From Methanobacteriota archaeon (GTDB taxonomy: Archaea; Methanobacteriota; Methanobacteria; Methanobacteriales; Methanobacteriaceae), in contig JAEZRD010000096.1 of the NCBI GenBank assembly GCA_023440975.1, positions 1 to 13,890 of the forward strand: 13,890 bases of DNA, given 5' to 3'. The notes under the pieces are model-generated. The model was not told the DNA's origin. It saw only the letters and a program-made list of their open reading frames with translations, and searched no databases. The translations under genes were made by a program, and so were the position numbers. Every line of letters starts with the position of its first letter. Position 1 is the stretch's first letter. This document shows, piece by piece, positions 5,183 through 13,803 of the stretch.

Positions 5183-7831
5183 TTATTTATTTAAGAAACA
5201 AATACATTCATCTTCTTTCATATCATAATAAAATTCCATTTTTTCTGAATCAATTTCTACAACATTAACCATTTCATATATTTCCTCATTAAATGAAGAA
5301 TCGATATCTCTAAGTTTATTTTGGAATTTATCTAAAATTTTTGTGTCATAAACAATTCTTGTTTCATCCTCAAATAATGCCCCATAGAATATATCTGCTT
5401 CTACTAAATCTTGGAAAAGATGACTTCCAAATGATAATTCTGGAACATAACCTACGGCACTATAAGATACTTCTAATATTGCAAAGAAATCACTGATATT
5501 TGCAAATGTAACTGGGATTCCTAACTCTGGTGAAGAGGTTCCTATTCTTCCAGGAACAATCAACATTAATTTTTTACCCTTATTTTTATAGAATTCATTT
5601 ATTTGTCCAATAACACGAGCAATGTAAGGTTTTTCATTGTAAGGGAATTCATAGTATTTGTGTGGATCTACAATAACCACAACATCCACATCTTCTTTTC
5701 TAGATCTTCCCATACTTGCATCTTTGATATGGAAAAATATATCATTTTTAACTTCAGGAAGTTGAACTGTTTCATTTGATTTAGATGTTGTTAATGGTCT
5801 ACATTGTACTAAATTAACTACAAAAGAGTGATTTTCTCCTATGTTTACGGTAAATTCAATGTCCACAGGATAATTATAGTTTTCTTCTAATGATTGGAGA
5901 ATATTTTTCATCATGCCTGTGAAGATTTTATTATTCACCATTCCTTGACATGAGACAAAAACTACTTCACGAGGGTTTCCTTGTTCACGGTATCGATCTT
6001 CTATTTCTTTATCGTGTTCTATAACTTCATTTTTAGCATAACGTGGTAAAACTGCAAGTCCTTCAGATACAGGATGTTCTTTTACGGCTATTTCTTCTAA
6101 ATCTAGAACATCTAAAGAATGTTGTGAATATCTATGTCTATCTGCAATATTTGTCATTGTTACAACTTTTGGTTTATCTAAATTTATTATTCTAGGGTAA
6201 TCATTTTGTGTTCTGTCTACTGCTTTAGTACCTAATCCCATTACTAATCTTAACATTCCTGCACCTTTATCCATATCTGGTAATGGAGAATAAGGACTGT
6301 ATGAGTATCCTACTCCTGCAACAGTAGGGAAATAATAATCTTCATAGTAGGAACCGGATACTCTTTGTACTAAAAGTGCCATTTGTTCATCAATATCACT
6401 TAAATTATTTATATTACGATATTCTAAAGCAGATATATCCATTGTACTCGCATATACTGTTTTTACTGCATTTTCAAAGTCTTCTAATCTTTCTTCAAAT
6501 GTTCCTCTATTTACACAGAATACTGATTCATATTTTCCTGCAAATGCATTTCCAAACCCATCTTCTAAGAAACTACTACTTCTTACTATAATTGGTGTTT
6601 GTCCAAAGTAATCTAGAATTCTTTTGAAATTTTCTCTTATTTCTTCTGGAAATTCTCCATTTTTAAGTGCTTTTTTAAGTTTTGCTGCCTCTACATAGTA
6701 ACCTTCTTTGGTACGTTGTTTGATACGTAAATCCCATAAATCATTTGCTACAATGTAAGTGTAAAACATATCAGAGCCTATATAAAATGAATCATGAGGT
6801 TCTAATCGTTTATATTCTTCTGGAAGTTGGTTTTTTATAATTTTTCGTGCAAGTAACATACCGCATGCTTTTCCTCCAATCATTCCACTTCCAATAAGTC
6901 GATTATAAATATCAAAATAATCTAATGGTTCAAAATTTTCTTTTATTAAACTTAACATGTGCGGATCTTTACTCATCATCATTTTACACATTCTATCACA
7001 TTTATCTGTAATATCTTCCCCATTTCGATATTGTAAATGTGCTAATGTGAAAAATCTATCCCAGTTATCAGTTGTTTGCTCATTATGGTATGCTGATGAT
7101 TTGTTTAATACTTGATAGAATCTACTTACTCCTACACCATCAGTTAATACTTCAATTGTTTGGTCATCTTTATTATATTTATGACCTAAGAACATATTTT
7201 GTGAATATCTGTTCCATATTTTTAGAGGATGTATATAAATTTCATCATCTTCACTGTATATGTCTATTAATAATTGTGTGGTATCTCGGATTTTAGCTAT
7301 TGTTTCGAAAGAATGGTTTCCTCTATGCAATGGGAAGTAAGCTACAGTATCTAAGTCAAATAAATATGGACAAGTTACTCTAAAAAAGTTTCCCATCATT
7401 AAATCTGCAGACCATGCAGTTTGAAGTTCTGATAGAGAATCAAATACATAAAATGAGAATCTTCCTTCTTTTGCTATTATATTGTGGACTGCTACAGTAA
7501 ATGCTTCAAATTGGGTTGATGGATCTACTTGATAAATTTTTAAACCACTTTCTCTTTTAACCATTGTGTATGCTTCTGGTTTATTTGGGTCTTTTTGGTC
7601 CAATATTTTTTGTTCTTCAGGAGTTATATCAATAAAAGGATCATGGTTTGCAAATCTAATATATATTAAATTTCTTTGATCTTTTAAAGCTTGTTTTATA
7701 AATGGGTCAACGAAGAGTTTAAATTCATTTAAATCTGATACATGCCAAACTACATTATCCCCTAATCGTATATTATCTAAATCTCGATCTAAATCAGGAA
7801 TCCCTGATTTTATCCTATCAAATGCTCTCAT
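5183..7831 (-). CDS. KaiC-like / PEP-pyruvate-binding (PPDK N-type ATP-grasp) fusion protein, function unknown
   Basis: 882 residues. Residues about 1-200 resemble a RecA/KaiC fold (FDRIKSGIPDLDRDL at the start, FYVFDSLSEL near 127-136 as a Walker B-like strand), but the position of a P-loop reads LGDNVVWHVSD, with no GKT/GKS. Residues about 314-682 match the N-terminal ATP-binding part of PEP synthase and pyruvate phosphate dikinase: IGGKACGM (318-325), VRSSSFLEDGFGNAFAGKYE (416-435), DIEF (657-660) and QCRPLT (676-681). The phosphohistidine swivel domain (GG-T-x-H type) and the PEP-binding barrel are absent. Instead a C-terminal domain with PGRIGTSSPELGIPV (760-774) and FGSHLFQDLVEADIFY (801-816) follows; I recall similar segments in bacterial proteins also labelled PPDK-like. 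It therefore probably binds ATP and phosphorylates or ligates something, but a PEP synthase label would be wrong. The start has a strong GGGAGG site at 7841-7846. Confidence 0.85.
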   Translation of the reverse strand: MRAFDRIKSGIPDLDRDLDNIRLGDNVVWHVSDLNEFKLFVDPFIKQALKDQRNLIYIRFANHDPFIDITPEEQKILDQKDPNKPEAYTMVKRESGLKIYQVDPSTQFEAFTVAVHNIIAKEGRFSFYVFDSLSELQTAWSADLMMGNFFRVTCPYLFDLDTVAYFPLHRGNHSFETIAKIRDTTQLLIDIYSEDDEIYIHPLKIWNRYSQNMFLGHKYNKDDQTIEVLTDGVGVSRFYQVLNKSSAYHNEQTTDNWDRFFTLAHLQYRNGEDITDKCDRMCKMMMSKDPHMLSLIKENFEPLDYFDIYNRLIGSGMIGGKACGMLLARKIIKNQLPEEYKRLEPHDSFYIGSDMFYTYIVANDLWDLRIKQRTKEGYYVEAAKLKKALKNGEFPEEIRENFKRILDYFGQTPIIVRSSSFLEDGFGNAFAGKYESVFCVNRGTFEERLEDFENAVKTVYASTMDISALEYRNINNLSDIDEQMALLVQRVSGSYYEDYYFPTVAGVGYSYSPYSPLPDMDKGAGMLRLVMGLGTKAVDRTQNDYPRIINLDKPKVVTMTNIADRHRYSQHSLDVLDLEEIAVKEHPVSEGLAVLPRYAKNEVIEHDKEIEDRYREQGNPREVVFVSCQGMVNNKIFTGMMKNILQSLEENYNYPVDIEFTVNIGENHSFVVNLVQCRPLTTSKSNETVQLPEVKNDIFFHIKDASMGRSRKEDVDVVVIVDPHKYYEFPYNEKPYIARVIGQINEFYKNKGKKLMLIVPGRIGTSSPELGIPVTFANISDFFAILEVSYSAVGYVPELSFGSHLFQDLVEADIFYGALFEDETRIVYDTKILDKFQNKLRDIDSSFNEEIYEMVNVVEIDSEKMEFYYDMKEDECICFLNK

Positions 7832-7923
7832 ATACTGTTTCCTCCCATGAAATGAATCTGAGCAAATATGGATTATTTATTCAAAAAAATTCATTCATTG
7901 TTTTCTTGTTACTTTTTTATTAT

Positions 7924-7938
7924 TAATATATTTTTTCA
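7924..7938 (-). promoter_or_regulatory. Likely promoter of the KaiC/PPDK-like gene
   Basis: The minus strand reads TGAAAAAATATATTA: an A-rich BRE-like stretch followed by a TATA element. A start about 26 bases downstream, near 7903, would leave a leader of about 70 bases ending in the strong GGGAGG site. Confidence 0.45.
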
Positions 7939-8061
7939 AAAAATTAGTTGAATGTCTAAAAATAAATTATAAAAAGTGTAGAAATTTGAATAAAAAAAGG
8001 AATATTGGAAAAATTTTGAATAAAATGATAAAAATTTTAAAATTAAAGATTTATTTTTGTT

Positions 8062-8085
8062 AGAAAAAATTAAAAAATATTAAAA
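8062..8085 (-). terminator. Probable oligo-T terminator of carB
   Basis: The minus strand has T6 runs at 8077-8072 and 8069-8064, 15-28 bases past the carB stop, with no clear hairpin. A further T7 run lies at 7998-7992. The whole region is AT-rich, so the call is moderate. Confidence 0.4.
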
Positions 8086-8091
8086 TTAAAT

Positions 8092-11000
8092 CTAAATAGA
8101 TTCATCTAAATACTCATTTAAGGATTTAACTTTAATTTCATTGTTTTTAATTGCTTCAATTGCTTTTAAAGCAGCTCTTGCTCCAGCTAATGTAGTTACA
8201 TATGGTATGCCTAATTCGATAGCTAAACGTCGGATTATATATCCATCTTCAGAAGCTTGTTTTCCTGCAGGAGTGTTGATTATTAAATCTATTTCATCAT
8301 TTAGTATAGCTTCCTTAATGTTTGGAGATCCTTGTGAAACTTTTTTAACTTTTTCTATTGGCACATTAGACACACTATCTGCTGTTCCACCAGTTGCTAC
8401 TAATTCAAATCCTAAATCATGAGCTTTTTCTGCAATTAATTGAATTTTTTTCTTATCTTGTTCTTTAACACTTATAAAGATTTTTCCTTCTTTTGGTAAA
8501 TCCATACCTGCAGCTAATTGTGATTTATAATAAGCTAATCCAAATGTTTCATCTACACCAATACTTTCTCCAGTGGATTTCATTTCAGGACCTAGTATTG
8601 TATCAGATTCTGGTAATTTAATGAATGGGAATACAGATTCTTTTACAGCTACATGATTGATTTTAATTGGTTTAACTAATCCAAAATCTTTAAGTTTTGA
8701 TCCAGTCATTAACCATGTTGCTATTTTAGCTAAAGGTATACCTATAGCTTTACTTACGAATGGAACTGTTCTACTTGCTCTAGGGTTTGCTTCAATTATA
8801 TATACCATTTCTTCATCTAGTTTAACTGCATATTGAATATTCATTAAACCGACTACATCTAATTCTAAAGCTAATTTCCTAGTGTTTTCTCGTATAATAT
8901 CTAATATATGTTCAGGTATTGTTTGTGGAGGTATTACACATGCAGAATCTCCTGAGTGAACACCTGCTTCTTCAATGTGTTCCATGATTCCTGCTATGAA
9001 AACATCTTCACCGTCACAGAGTACATCTACATCTAATTCAATTGCATCTTCTAAGAATTTATCTACAAGTATTGGATGTTCTGATGAAACTTTTACAGCT
9101 TCTTTCATATATGTTTCTAATTCATTATTATCATATACAATTTCCATTGCTCGTCCACCAATTACATAAGATGGTCTTACGAGTACTGGGAAACCTATTT
9201 TATCTGCTACTTTTTTAGCATCATCAAATGAATGTGCTAACCCAAATGGTGCTTGATGAATATTTAATTTGTTAAGTACATTTGTAAATCTTTCACGGTC
9301 TTCAGCTTTATCTATACTTTCATATGGAGTTCCTAATATTTTAACTCCTGCGTTAGCTAAAGGTACTGCTAAGTTTATACTTGTTTGCCCACCAAATTGT
9401 ACTATTACTCCTTCAGGTTTTTCTTTTTCTATTACTCCCATTACATCTTCAAATGTTAATGGTTCAAAGAATAATTTATCAGATATATCATAATCAGTAC
9501 TGACAGTTTCAGGATTATTGTTAATTAGTATTGTTTCAATTTCTTCTTCTTTTAAAGCTAAAGATGAGTGTACACAGCAATAATCAAACTCTATACCTTG
9601 ACCGATTCTTATTGGACCTGCACCAATAATCATTATTTTTTGTTTATTTTCTGGAATTAATTCATTTCCATTATCATAACTACTATAATAATATGGTGTT
9701 TTTGCTTCAAATTCTGCTGCACAAGTATCTACCATTTTATAATTTGGTTTGATATTTATTTCATCAGCAATTTTAATTATATCTTCTTCTTTTTGATTAG
9801 TTAACTCTGCAAGTGTATAATTTGAGAATCCCATGAGTTTTGCTTTTTTAAATGTTTCTGGATTCTTAATATTTTCTTTTGTTAAAGTTTTTTCAAAATC
9901 TATAATGTTTTTTATTTTATATAAGAAAAATGTATCAATGTTTGTTAAATCTGATATTTTTTCAACAGACATTCCAGTTTTTAATGCAGAATATAATTGG
10001 AATAATCTTTCATCAGAAGGATTAATAAGATCATCTTCTGTAAATTCACAATCTTCAAATCCTTGCATACCAATATCTAATGAACGTATAGCTTTTTGTA
10101 AGGCTTCTTCAAAAGTTCTACCTATTGCCATTACTTCTCCTGTTGCTTTCATTTGGATTCCAATTTTTCTGTTGATTCCTTTGAATTTGTCAAATGGCCA
10201 TCTTGGTATTTTTACAACAATATAATCTATTGTTGGTTCAAATGATGCCGGAGTTTCTTTAGTAATATCGTTACGGATTTCATCTAATGTTAAACCTAAT
10301 GCTATTTTTGAGGATATTTTAGCTATAGGGTAACCAGTTGCTTTAGAAGCAAGTGCACTACTTCTACTTACTCTTGGGTTAACTTCAATTACTTTATACT
10401 CATTAGTTTCAGGATTAACTGCAAATTGTATATTACATCCTCCTTGAATTCCTAATGCTCTTATAATTTTGATTGATGCATTTCTTAATTTTTGGAATAC
10501 TTTATCGTTTAAGTTTTGTATTGGAGCTACAACTATACTTTCTCCAGTATGTATTCCCATTGGATCCATATTTTCCATGGTACATACTATGATACAGGTG
10601 TCATTTTTATCTCTCATTACTTCAAACTCAAATTCTTTCCATCCAAGTACTGATTCATCTATAAGTACTTGATTTATGAAACTCATATCTAGTCCATGAG
10701 AAGCTATTTCTCGGAGCTCTTTTTCATTTTCGGCAACTCCTCCACCAGTTCCACCTAATGTAAATGCAGGTCTTACAATTACAGGGTATCCTATATCTTC
10801 AACAGCTTTAACTGCATCTTCAATAGATTCTACTGCATGACATTTTGGTATTGGTTCATTAAGCTTGTTCATAAAAGATCCAAATAAATCACGATCTTCT
10901 ACATCTTTGATTGTTTGAACATCTGATCCTAATACTTTAATATTATCTAATACACCTAAATCACCAAGACCAGTTGCAATGTTTAATCCTGTTTGACCTC

Positions 11001-11271
11001 CCATAGTTGGAAGTATTGCATCAATGTCTTCTTTTTCTATGATTTTTGCTACTAATTCTGGTGTTAATGGTTCTGTGTAAGTTGTATCTGCCATATCCAT
11101 ATCTGTTTGGATTGTTGCAGGATTACTATTAACTAAAACCGTTTCAATTCCTTCTTCTCTAATTGATTTACATGCTTGAGAACCTGAGTAATCAAATTCT
11201 GCTGCTTGACCAATTTGTATTGGTCCAGAACCAATTATTAGCACTTTTTTAATATCCTTATCAATAGGCAT
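8092..11271 (-). CDS. carB: Carbamoyl-phosphate synthase large subunit
   Basis: 1059 residues, the usual length for a single-chain CarB. It makes carbamoyl phosphate from bicarbonate, ATP and ammonia delivered by CarA, feeding pyrimidine and arginine synthesis in the cytoplasm. The two homologous synthetase halves are clear: half one begins KKVLIIGSGPIQIGQAAEFD near residue 8 and contains GGQTGLNIA and GGTGGG; half two begins IMIIGAGPIRIGQGIEFDYC near residue 550 and contains FGGQTSINLA and GGRAMEIV. The C-terminal MGS-like regulatory domain (about 935-1059) contains VATGGTA and the INTPAGKQ segment, where UMP or ornithine act in other CarBs. Some methanogens, such as Methanocaldococcus, split carB into two genes; this one is intact. 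The ATG at 11271 has GAGGAT upstream. carA ends 89 bases upstream on the same strand, so the pair is very likely co-transcribed. Confidence 0.98.
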   Translation of the reverse strand: MPIDKDIKKVLIIGSGPIQIGQAAEFDYSGSQACKSIREEGIETVLVNSNPATIQTDMDMADTTYTEPLTPELVAKIIEKEDIDAILPTMGGQTGLNIATGLGDLGVLDNIKVLGSDVQTIKDVEDRDLFGSFMNKLNEPIPKCHAVESIEDAVKAVEDIGYPVIVRPAFTLGGTGGGVAENEKELREIASHGLDMSFINQVLIDESVLGWKEFEFEVMRDKNDTCIIVCTMENMDPMGIHTGESIVVAPIQNLNDKVFQKLRNASIKIIRALGIQGGCNIQFAVNPETNEYKVIEVNPRVSRSSALASKATGYPIAKISSKIALGLTLDEIRNDITKETPASFEPTIDYIVVKIPRWPFDKFKGINRKIGIQMKATGEVMAIGRTFEEALQKAIRSLDIGMQGFEDCEFTEDDLINPSDERLFQLYSALKTGMSVEKISDLTNIDTFFLYKIKNIIDFEKTLTKENIKNPETFKKAKLMGFSNYTLAELTNQKEEDIIKIADEINIKPNYKMVDTCAAEFEAKTPYYYSSYDNGNELIPENKQKIMIIGAGPIRIGQGIEFDYCCVHSSLALKEEEIETILINNNPETVSTDYDISDKLFFEPLTFEDVMGVIEKEKPEGVIVQFGGQTSINLAVPLANAGVKILGTPYESIDKAEDRERFTNVLNKLNIHQAPFGLAHSFDDAKKVADKIGFPVLVRPSYVIGGRAMEIVYDNNELETYMKEAVKVSSEHPILVDKFLEDAIELDVDVLCDGEDVFIAGIMEHIEEAGVHSGDSACVIPPQTIPEHILDIIRENTRKLALELDVVGLMNIQYAVKLDEEMVYIIEANPRASRTVPFVSKAIGIPLAKIATWLMTGSKLKDFGLVKPIKINHVAVKESVFPFIKLPESDTILGPEMKSTGESIGVDETFGLAYYKSQLAAGMDLPKEGKIFISVKEQDKKKIQLIAEKAHDLGFELVATGGTADSVSNVPIEKVKKVSQGSPNIKEAILNDEIDLIINTPAGKQASEDGYIIRRLAIELGIPYVTTLAGARAALKAIEAIKNNEIKVKSLNEYLDESI

Positions 11272-11360
11272 TATATAATCCTCAAATAAATTTTTTATGT
11301 TAAATCCGCATTAATTTGTCTTTTTTTTAGAAAATTTTAGTAATTCAATAATTATTATTT

Positions 11361-12443
11361 TTAATATGTATTTATCATTTCTTTAAATTCATCAAATATG
11401 AAACTAGTGTCATTAGGTCCAGGACCAGCTTCTGGATGGTATTGAACACAACGTAATGTTAATTCTTCATGAGCAAATCCTTCAGGTGTTCCATCATTTA
11501 AGTTAATTTGAGTTAATTTTAATGGTGTGTCTTTTAATGAATCAGCATCAACACTAAATCCATGATTTTGTGATGTAATAAATACTTTATTTGTTCTTAA
11601 ATCTTTAACTGGTTGATTTACTCCTCTATGTCCAAATTTCATTTTAAAAATCTTTGCTCCGAAGGATTTAGCTAATAATTGTTGTCCCATACAAATACCA
11701 AATACTGGTAATTTATTGGATAATTGATGTATTGTATTTATTGTGTCTACCAATCGTTCAGGATTTCCTGGTCCACATGAAATCATTAAACCATCAGGAT
11801 CGTAGTCCATGATTTTTTCACTTGAAGTATTATAAGGGAATAATGTTACTCCTAATCCTTCATTTAAGAAACCTTGAATTATATTTCTTTTTACTCCACA
11901 ATCAATTAATGCAACATTTTTATCAAAATCTTCACCAAATTTTTGTATTTCTTTTGTGGATACTTTAGGAACTAAATCTATATCTTCAATACTTGGTTGT
12001 TCTTTTGCTAATTTAAGAAGTTCCTCATCACTTAGATTTTCTGTGGTTAATGCTCCTTTCATTGATCCTAATTCACGAATTTTAAGTGTTAAATATCTTG
12101 TATCGATTCCACTTATTCCAGGAATTTTAAATTCTTTTAAGAATTCATCTAAAGATTTTTCTGCACCAAAACAACTTGGATTTTTACATAATTCTCTTAC
12201 AATATATCCTTCAGTTTGAATTTTATCAGATTGATACCAATCTTTATCTACACCATAGTTCCCTTCTAAAGGATATGTGCTCATTAGTATTTCACCTTTA
12301 AATGATGGATCAGTTAGAGATTCTGTATAACCAGTCATACCTGTTGAAAAAACAACTTCACCCACATTCGTAGTTTCATACCCAAATGCTTCACCTTTTA
12401 AAATAGTTCCATCTTCTAAAGCTATTTTAGCCTCTTTTACCAT
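11361..12443 (-). CDS. carA: Carbamoyl-phosphate synthase small (glutaminase) subunit
   Basis: 360 residues, the normal CarA length. The N-terminal domain contains GEVVFSTGMTGYTESLTDPS (28-47), diagnostic of CarA. The C-terminal class I glutamine amidotransferase domain has the nucleophile Cys251 in FGICMGQQLL, with His336 and Glu338 in QYHPEAGPGP completing the triad; CGPGNP (223-228) forms the oxyanion region and FGHRGVNQPV (270-279) and SQNHGF (291-296) are standard. It hydrolyses glutamine and channels ammonia to CarB. The ATG at 12443 has GGTGAT upstream with close spacing. The 89-base gap to carB contains no convincing terminator, so carAB is probably one operon. No leader peptide, T-box or pyrimidine riboswitch was seen before carA. 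Confidence 0.98.
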   Translation of the reverse strand: MVKEAKIALEDGTILKGEAFGYETTNVGEVVFSTGMTGYTESLTDPSFKGEILMSTYPLEGNYGVDKDWYQSDKIQTEGYIVRELCKNPSCFGAEKSLDEFLKEFKIPGISGIDTRYLTLKIRELGSMKGALTTENLSDEELLKLAKEQPSIEDIDLVPKVSTKEIQKFGEDFDKNVALIDCGVKRNIIQGFLNEGLGVTLFPYNTSSEKIMDYDPDGLMISCGPGNPERLVDTINTIHQLSNKLPVFGICMGQQLLAKSFGAKIFKMKFGHRGVNQPVKDLRTNKVFITSQNHGFSVDADSLKDTPLKLTQINLNDGTPEGFAHEELTLRCVQYHPEAGPGPNDTSFIFDEFKEMINTY

Positions 12444-12490
12444 TGAATCACCATTTCATATAAAAAAAATTTTCATTTAATATTACAAAT

Positions 12491-12508
12491 TATAATTATA
12501 TCTATAAA
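12491..12508 (-). promoter_or_regulatory. Probable carAB promoter
   Basis: The minus strand reads TTTATAGATATAATTATA. A start about 26 bases downstream, near 12472, would give a leader of about 28 bases with the GGTGAT site before the carA ATG. Two overlapping TATA-like registers exist, so the exact box is uncertain. Confidence 0.45.
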
Positions 12509-12553
12509 ACTTCCTTAAAATAATTAGCTATTTTTAATTTTTGAAAATATATT

Positions 12554-12931
12554 TTATATTATTTTTTCATTCATACAATATTTCAAAATTAATAAATATA
12601 TTAACATTGAAATAAGGTATGCAATTACATCTAACCAATCAAAAACACTTCCAGGTTTTAAAAATTGAGCAACATATTCCCAGAAAAAAATTGCAACTAT
12701 TGTTATAAGTAATATCCAGTAGGAATTATTTATTTTAATTGGTAAAATTGTATTTAAAAAACTAAAAAGTATTATTGTTGCTAATAAATCATTGAAATAA
12801 TTAGCAAAAAATGGATTTAATTGTTTTAGGTAAAATGTGTTGATTAAATATAAAGCAAATATAATTATTAAAAGAATAAGATTTTGTAATTTGAAAGTTT
12901 TATCCTTATTCTTAATAAAATAATTTTTCAT
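12554..12931 (-). CDS. Small four-helix membrane protein, VanZ-like
   Basis: 125 residues with four likely membrane helices at about 15-35, 46-64, 70-86 and 101-119 and a basic N-terminus. FFANYFNDLLA (41-51) and WEYVAQFLKPGSVFDWLDVIAY (84-105) recall the E-x3-Q...P...D-x-x-D...Y/N pattern of VanZ-type and similar small membrane proteins. VanZ proteins have been linked to teicoplanin resistance and envelope functions in bacteria; no function can be transferred here. It starts 24 bases after the preceding gene ends, with no clear ribosome binding site before the ATG at 12931, so it may depend on translational coupling in the operon. carA follows after 110 bases with its own promoter. Family similarity is my pattern judgement and could be wrong. 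Confidence 0.75.
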   Translation of the reverse strand: MKNYFIKNKDKTFKLQNLILLIIIFALYLINTFYLKQLNPFFANYFNDLLATIILFSFLNTILPIKINNSYWILLITIVAIFFWEYVAQFLKPGSVFDWLDVIAYLISMLIYLLILKYCMNEKII

Positions 12932-12955
12932 TGATAAAAACCGTTTTTACTTTTT

Positions 12956-13198
12956 TTAACATAACATTAATGAGAAAATTGCGAATAGTATTATGAATAT
13001 TATTAATAAAGCAGCTACTATTGGATTTTCAGATGCAAATGTATAATCTTGATAAGGGTTATCTGAACCAAAAGATCGATTATATTCTTTAGTTCTATCT
13101 GTATATTCTTTAGAATTATCTGAATCATTGTCATGAACTTCTTTTTGACTTACGACTTTATAATCATTTACATCAATAACTTCATCTTTACGGGTCAT
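12956..13198 (-). CDS. Small tail-anchored membrane protein
   Basis: 80 residues. Residues 1-58 are very hydrophilic and charged (MTRKDEVIDVNDYK ... DNDSDNSKEYTDRTKEYNRS) and one strongly hydrophobic helix occupies about 59-79 (IVAALLIIFIILFAIFSLML), ending in Cys80. With no signal peptide, this is the layout of a tail-anchored protein with its bulk in the cytoplasm. The ATG at 13198 has an excellent AGGTGAT site upstream, so it is translated efficiently and is not a chance frame. It lies between the zinc-ribbon gene (52 bases upstream) and the VanZ-like gene (24 bases downstream). I do not recognise a family. Confidence 0.75.
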   Translation of the reverse strand: MTRKDEVIDVNDYKVVSQKEVHDNDSDNSKEYTDRTKEYNRSFGSDNPYQDYTFASENPIVAALLIIFIILFAIFSLMLC

Positions 13199-13250
13199 TT
13201 TATCACCTATTGATTATTCATAACATTTTAAAATTTAAATTTTGAAATTT

Positions 13251-13763
13251 TTATCCTTCATCATTATCTGAAATGTAATTTTCATCACTATAACTATCAT
13301 CTGAAGATGAATCTTCACTATCTGATGAATATTGTGATGAGTCATCAGTTGTTGGTTCATCAGTACTTATATCTTCTTCAAAAGTATTTGTAAATTCATC
13401 AGGATACCTTAATCCTGTTTGTATTGAAGATTGTTGAACATTTGAACTAGAACTGGAAGATGAAACTCCTCCATTACTGTTTGATGTAGTTTCATTAGCA
13501 TTATTTGTTAAGTTTGAATTTGCAGCAGATAAATTATTATTAGAATTACTAATTATAGCTATTGTAGTTATTGCACATAATATAACTAAAATAATTATTA
13601 CAAATGAAATAATTGCAACTTTTTCAGTTTTTTCATTTTCTTTTATAAGTTCATTTTCTCTAGGATTAGTGTTTGTATCATGAAAAGGTTCACCGCATTT
13701 ACGACAAAACCTTGCATTTCTTTCATTGTTCGTTCCACACTTTAGACATTTTTTATAATTCAT
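13251..13763 (-). CDS. Zinc-ribbon membrane protein with Ser/Asp-rich tail
   Basis: 170 residues. An N-terminal zinc ribbon has CLKC (Cys6, Cys9) and CRKC (Cys20, Cys23). A charged linker leads to one membrane helix at about 48-72. The remaining 98 residues are low complexity: Asn/Ser-rich near 73-115 (with a run of seven serines) and Asp/Glu/Ser-rich from about 129 to the end. If the zinc ribbon is cytoplasmic, the tail is outside the membrane, where N-x-S/T sequons at Asn77, Asn84 and Asn90 could be glycosylated. Such zinc-ribbon plus membrane helix proteins are frequent in Methanobacteriales and mostly uncharacterised. The ATG at 13763 has only a weak AAGG upstream; a TATA element lies about 30-40 bases upstream. 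Confidence 0.85.
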   Translation of the reverse strand: MNYKKCLKCGTNNERNARFCRKCGEPFHDTNTNPRENELIKENEKTEKVAIISFVIIILVILCAITTIAIISNSNNNLSAANSNLTNNANETTSNSNGGVSSSSSSSNVQQSSIQTGLRYPDEFTNTFEEDISTDEPTTDDSSQYSSDSEDSSSDDSYSDENYISDNDEG

Positions 13764-13789
13764 AGAAAACCTTTTTCTTGTAATTATGA

Positions 13790-13803
13790 TTTAAATATAT
13801 TAT
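13790..13803 (-). promoter_or_regulatory. Likely promoter of the zinc-ribbon gene cluster
   Basis: The minus strand reads AATATATTTAAA in this stretch, preceded by TGGAAT. A start about 26 bases downstream would leave a leader of roughly 10 bases before the ATG at 13763. The remaining bases to the window end are AT-rich with no gene seen. Confidence 0.45.

Larger units (their letters stand above)
7832..8091. other. 260-base intergenic region between carB and the KaiC/PPDK-like gene
   Basis: Very AT-rich, with no coding frame or structured RNA seen. It holds the carB terminator zone on the right and the promoter and leader of the 882-residue protein on the left. AATGAAT (7851-7857) and ATTCATT (7889-7895) could pair in the leader, a weak seven-base stem of doubtful meaning. 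Confidence 0.5.

Noticed and set aside
6376..7296. Two plus-strand frames of about 71-74 residues rich in Leu, Tyr and His
   Set aside because: They lie antisense within the PPDK-like gene, have biased composition typical of reversed coding sequence and lack ribosome binding sites.
5183..7831. Annotation as phosphoenolpyruvate synthase
   Set aside because: Only the N-terminal ATP-binding portion is present; there is no phosphohistidine motif and no PEP-binding barrel.
8141..10672. Several plus-strand frames of 64-130 residues inside carB
   Set aside because: All are antisense to strongly conserved carB codons and look like Ser/Ile/Phe-rich shadow translations.
11272..11360. Possible terminator or separate promoter between carA and carB
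   Set aside because: No T tract or stem was convincing on the minus strand in the 89-base gap; a shared transcript is the simpler reading.
12936..12948. AAAAAC-C-GTTTTT palindrome just before the VanZ-like gene
   Set aside because: The one-base centre cannot form a stable hairpin and the T run lies on the strand opposite to the genes, so a terminator role is unlikely.
13230..13243. AAAATTTAAATTTT palindrome between the zinc-ribbon and tail-anchored genes
   Set aside because: Made only of A and T runs in an AT-rich gap; such palindromes are expected by chance and no T tract follows to make a terminator.
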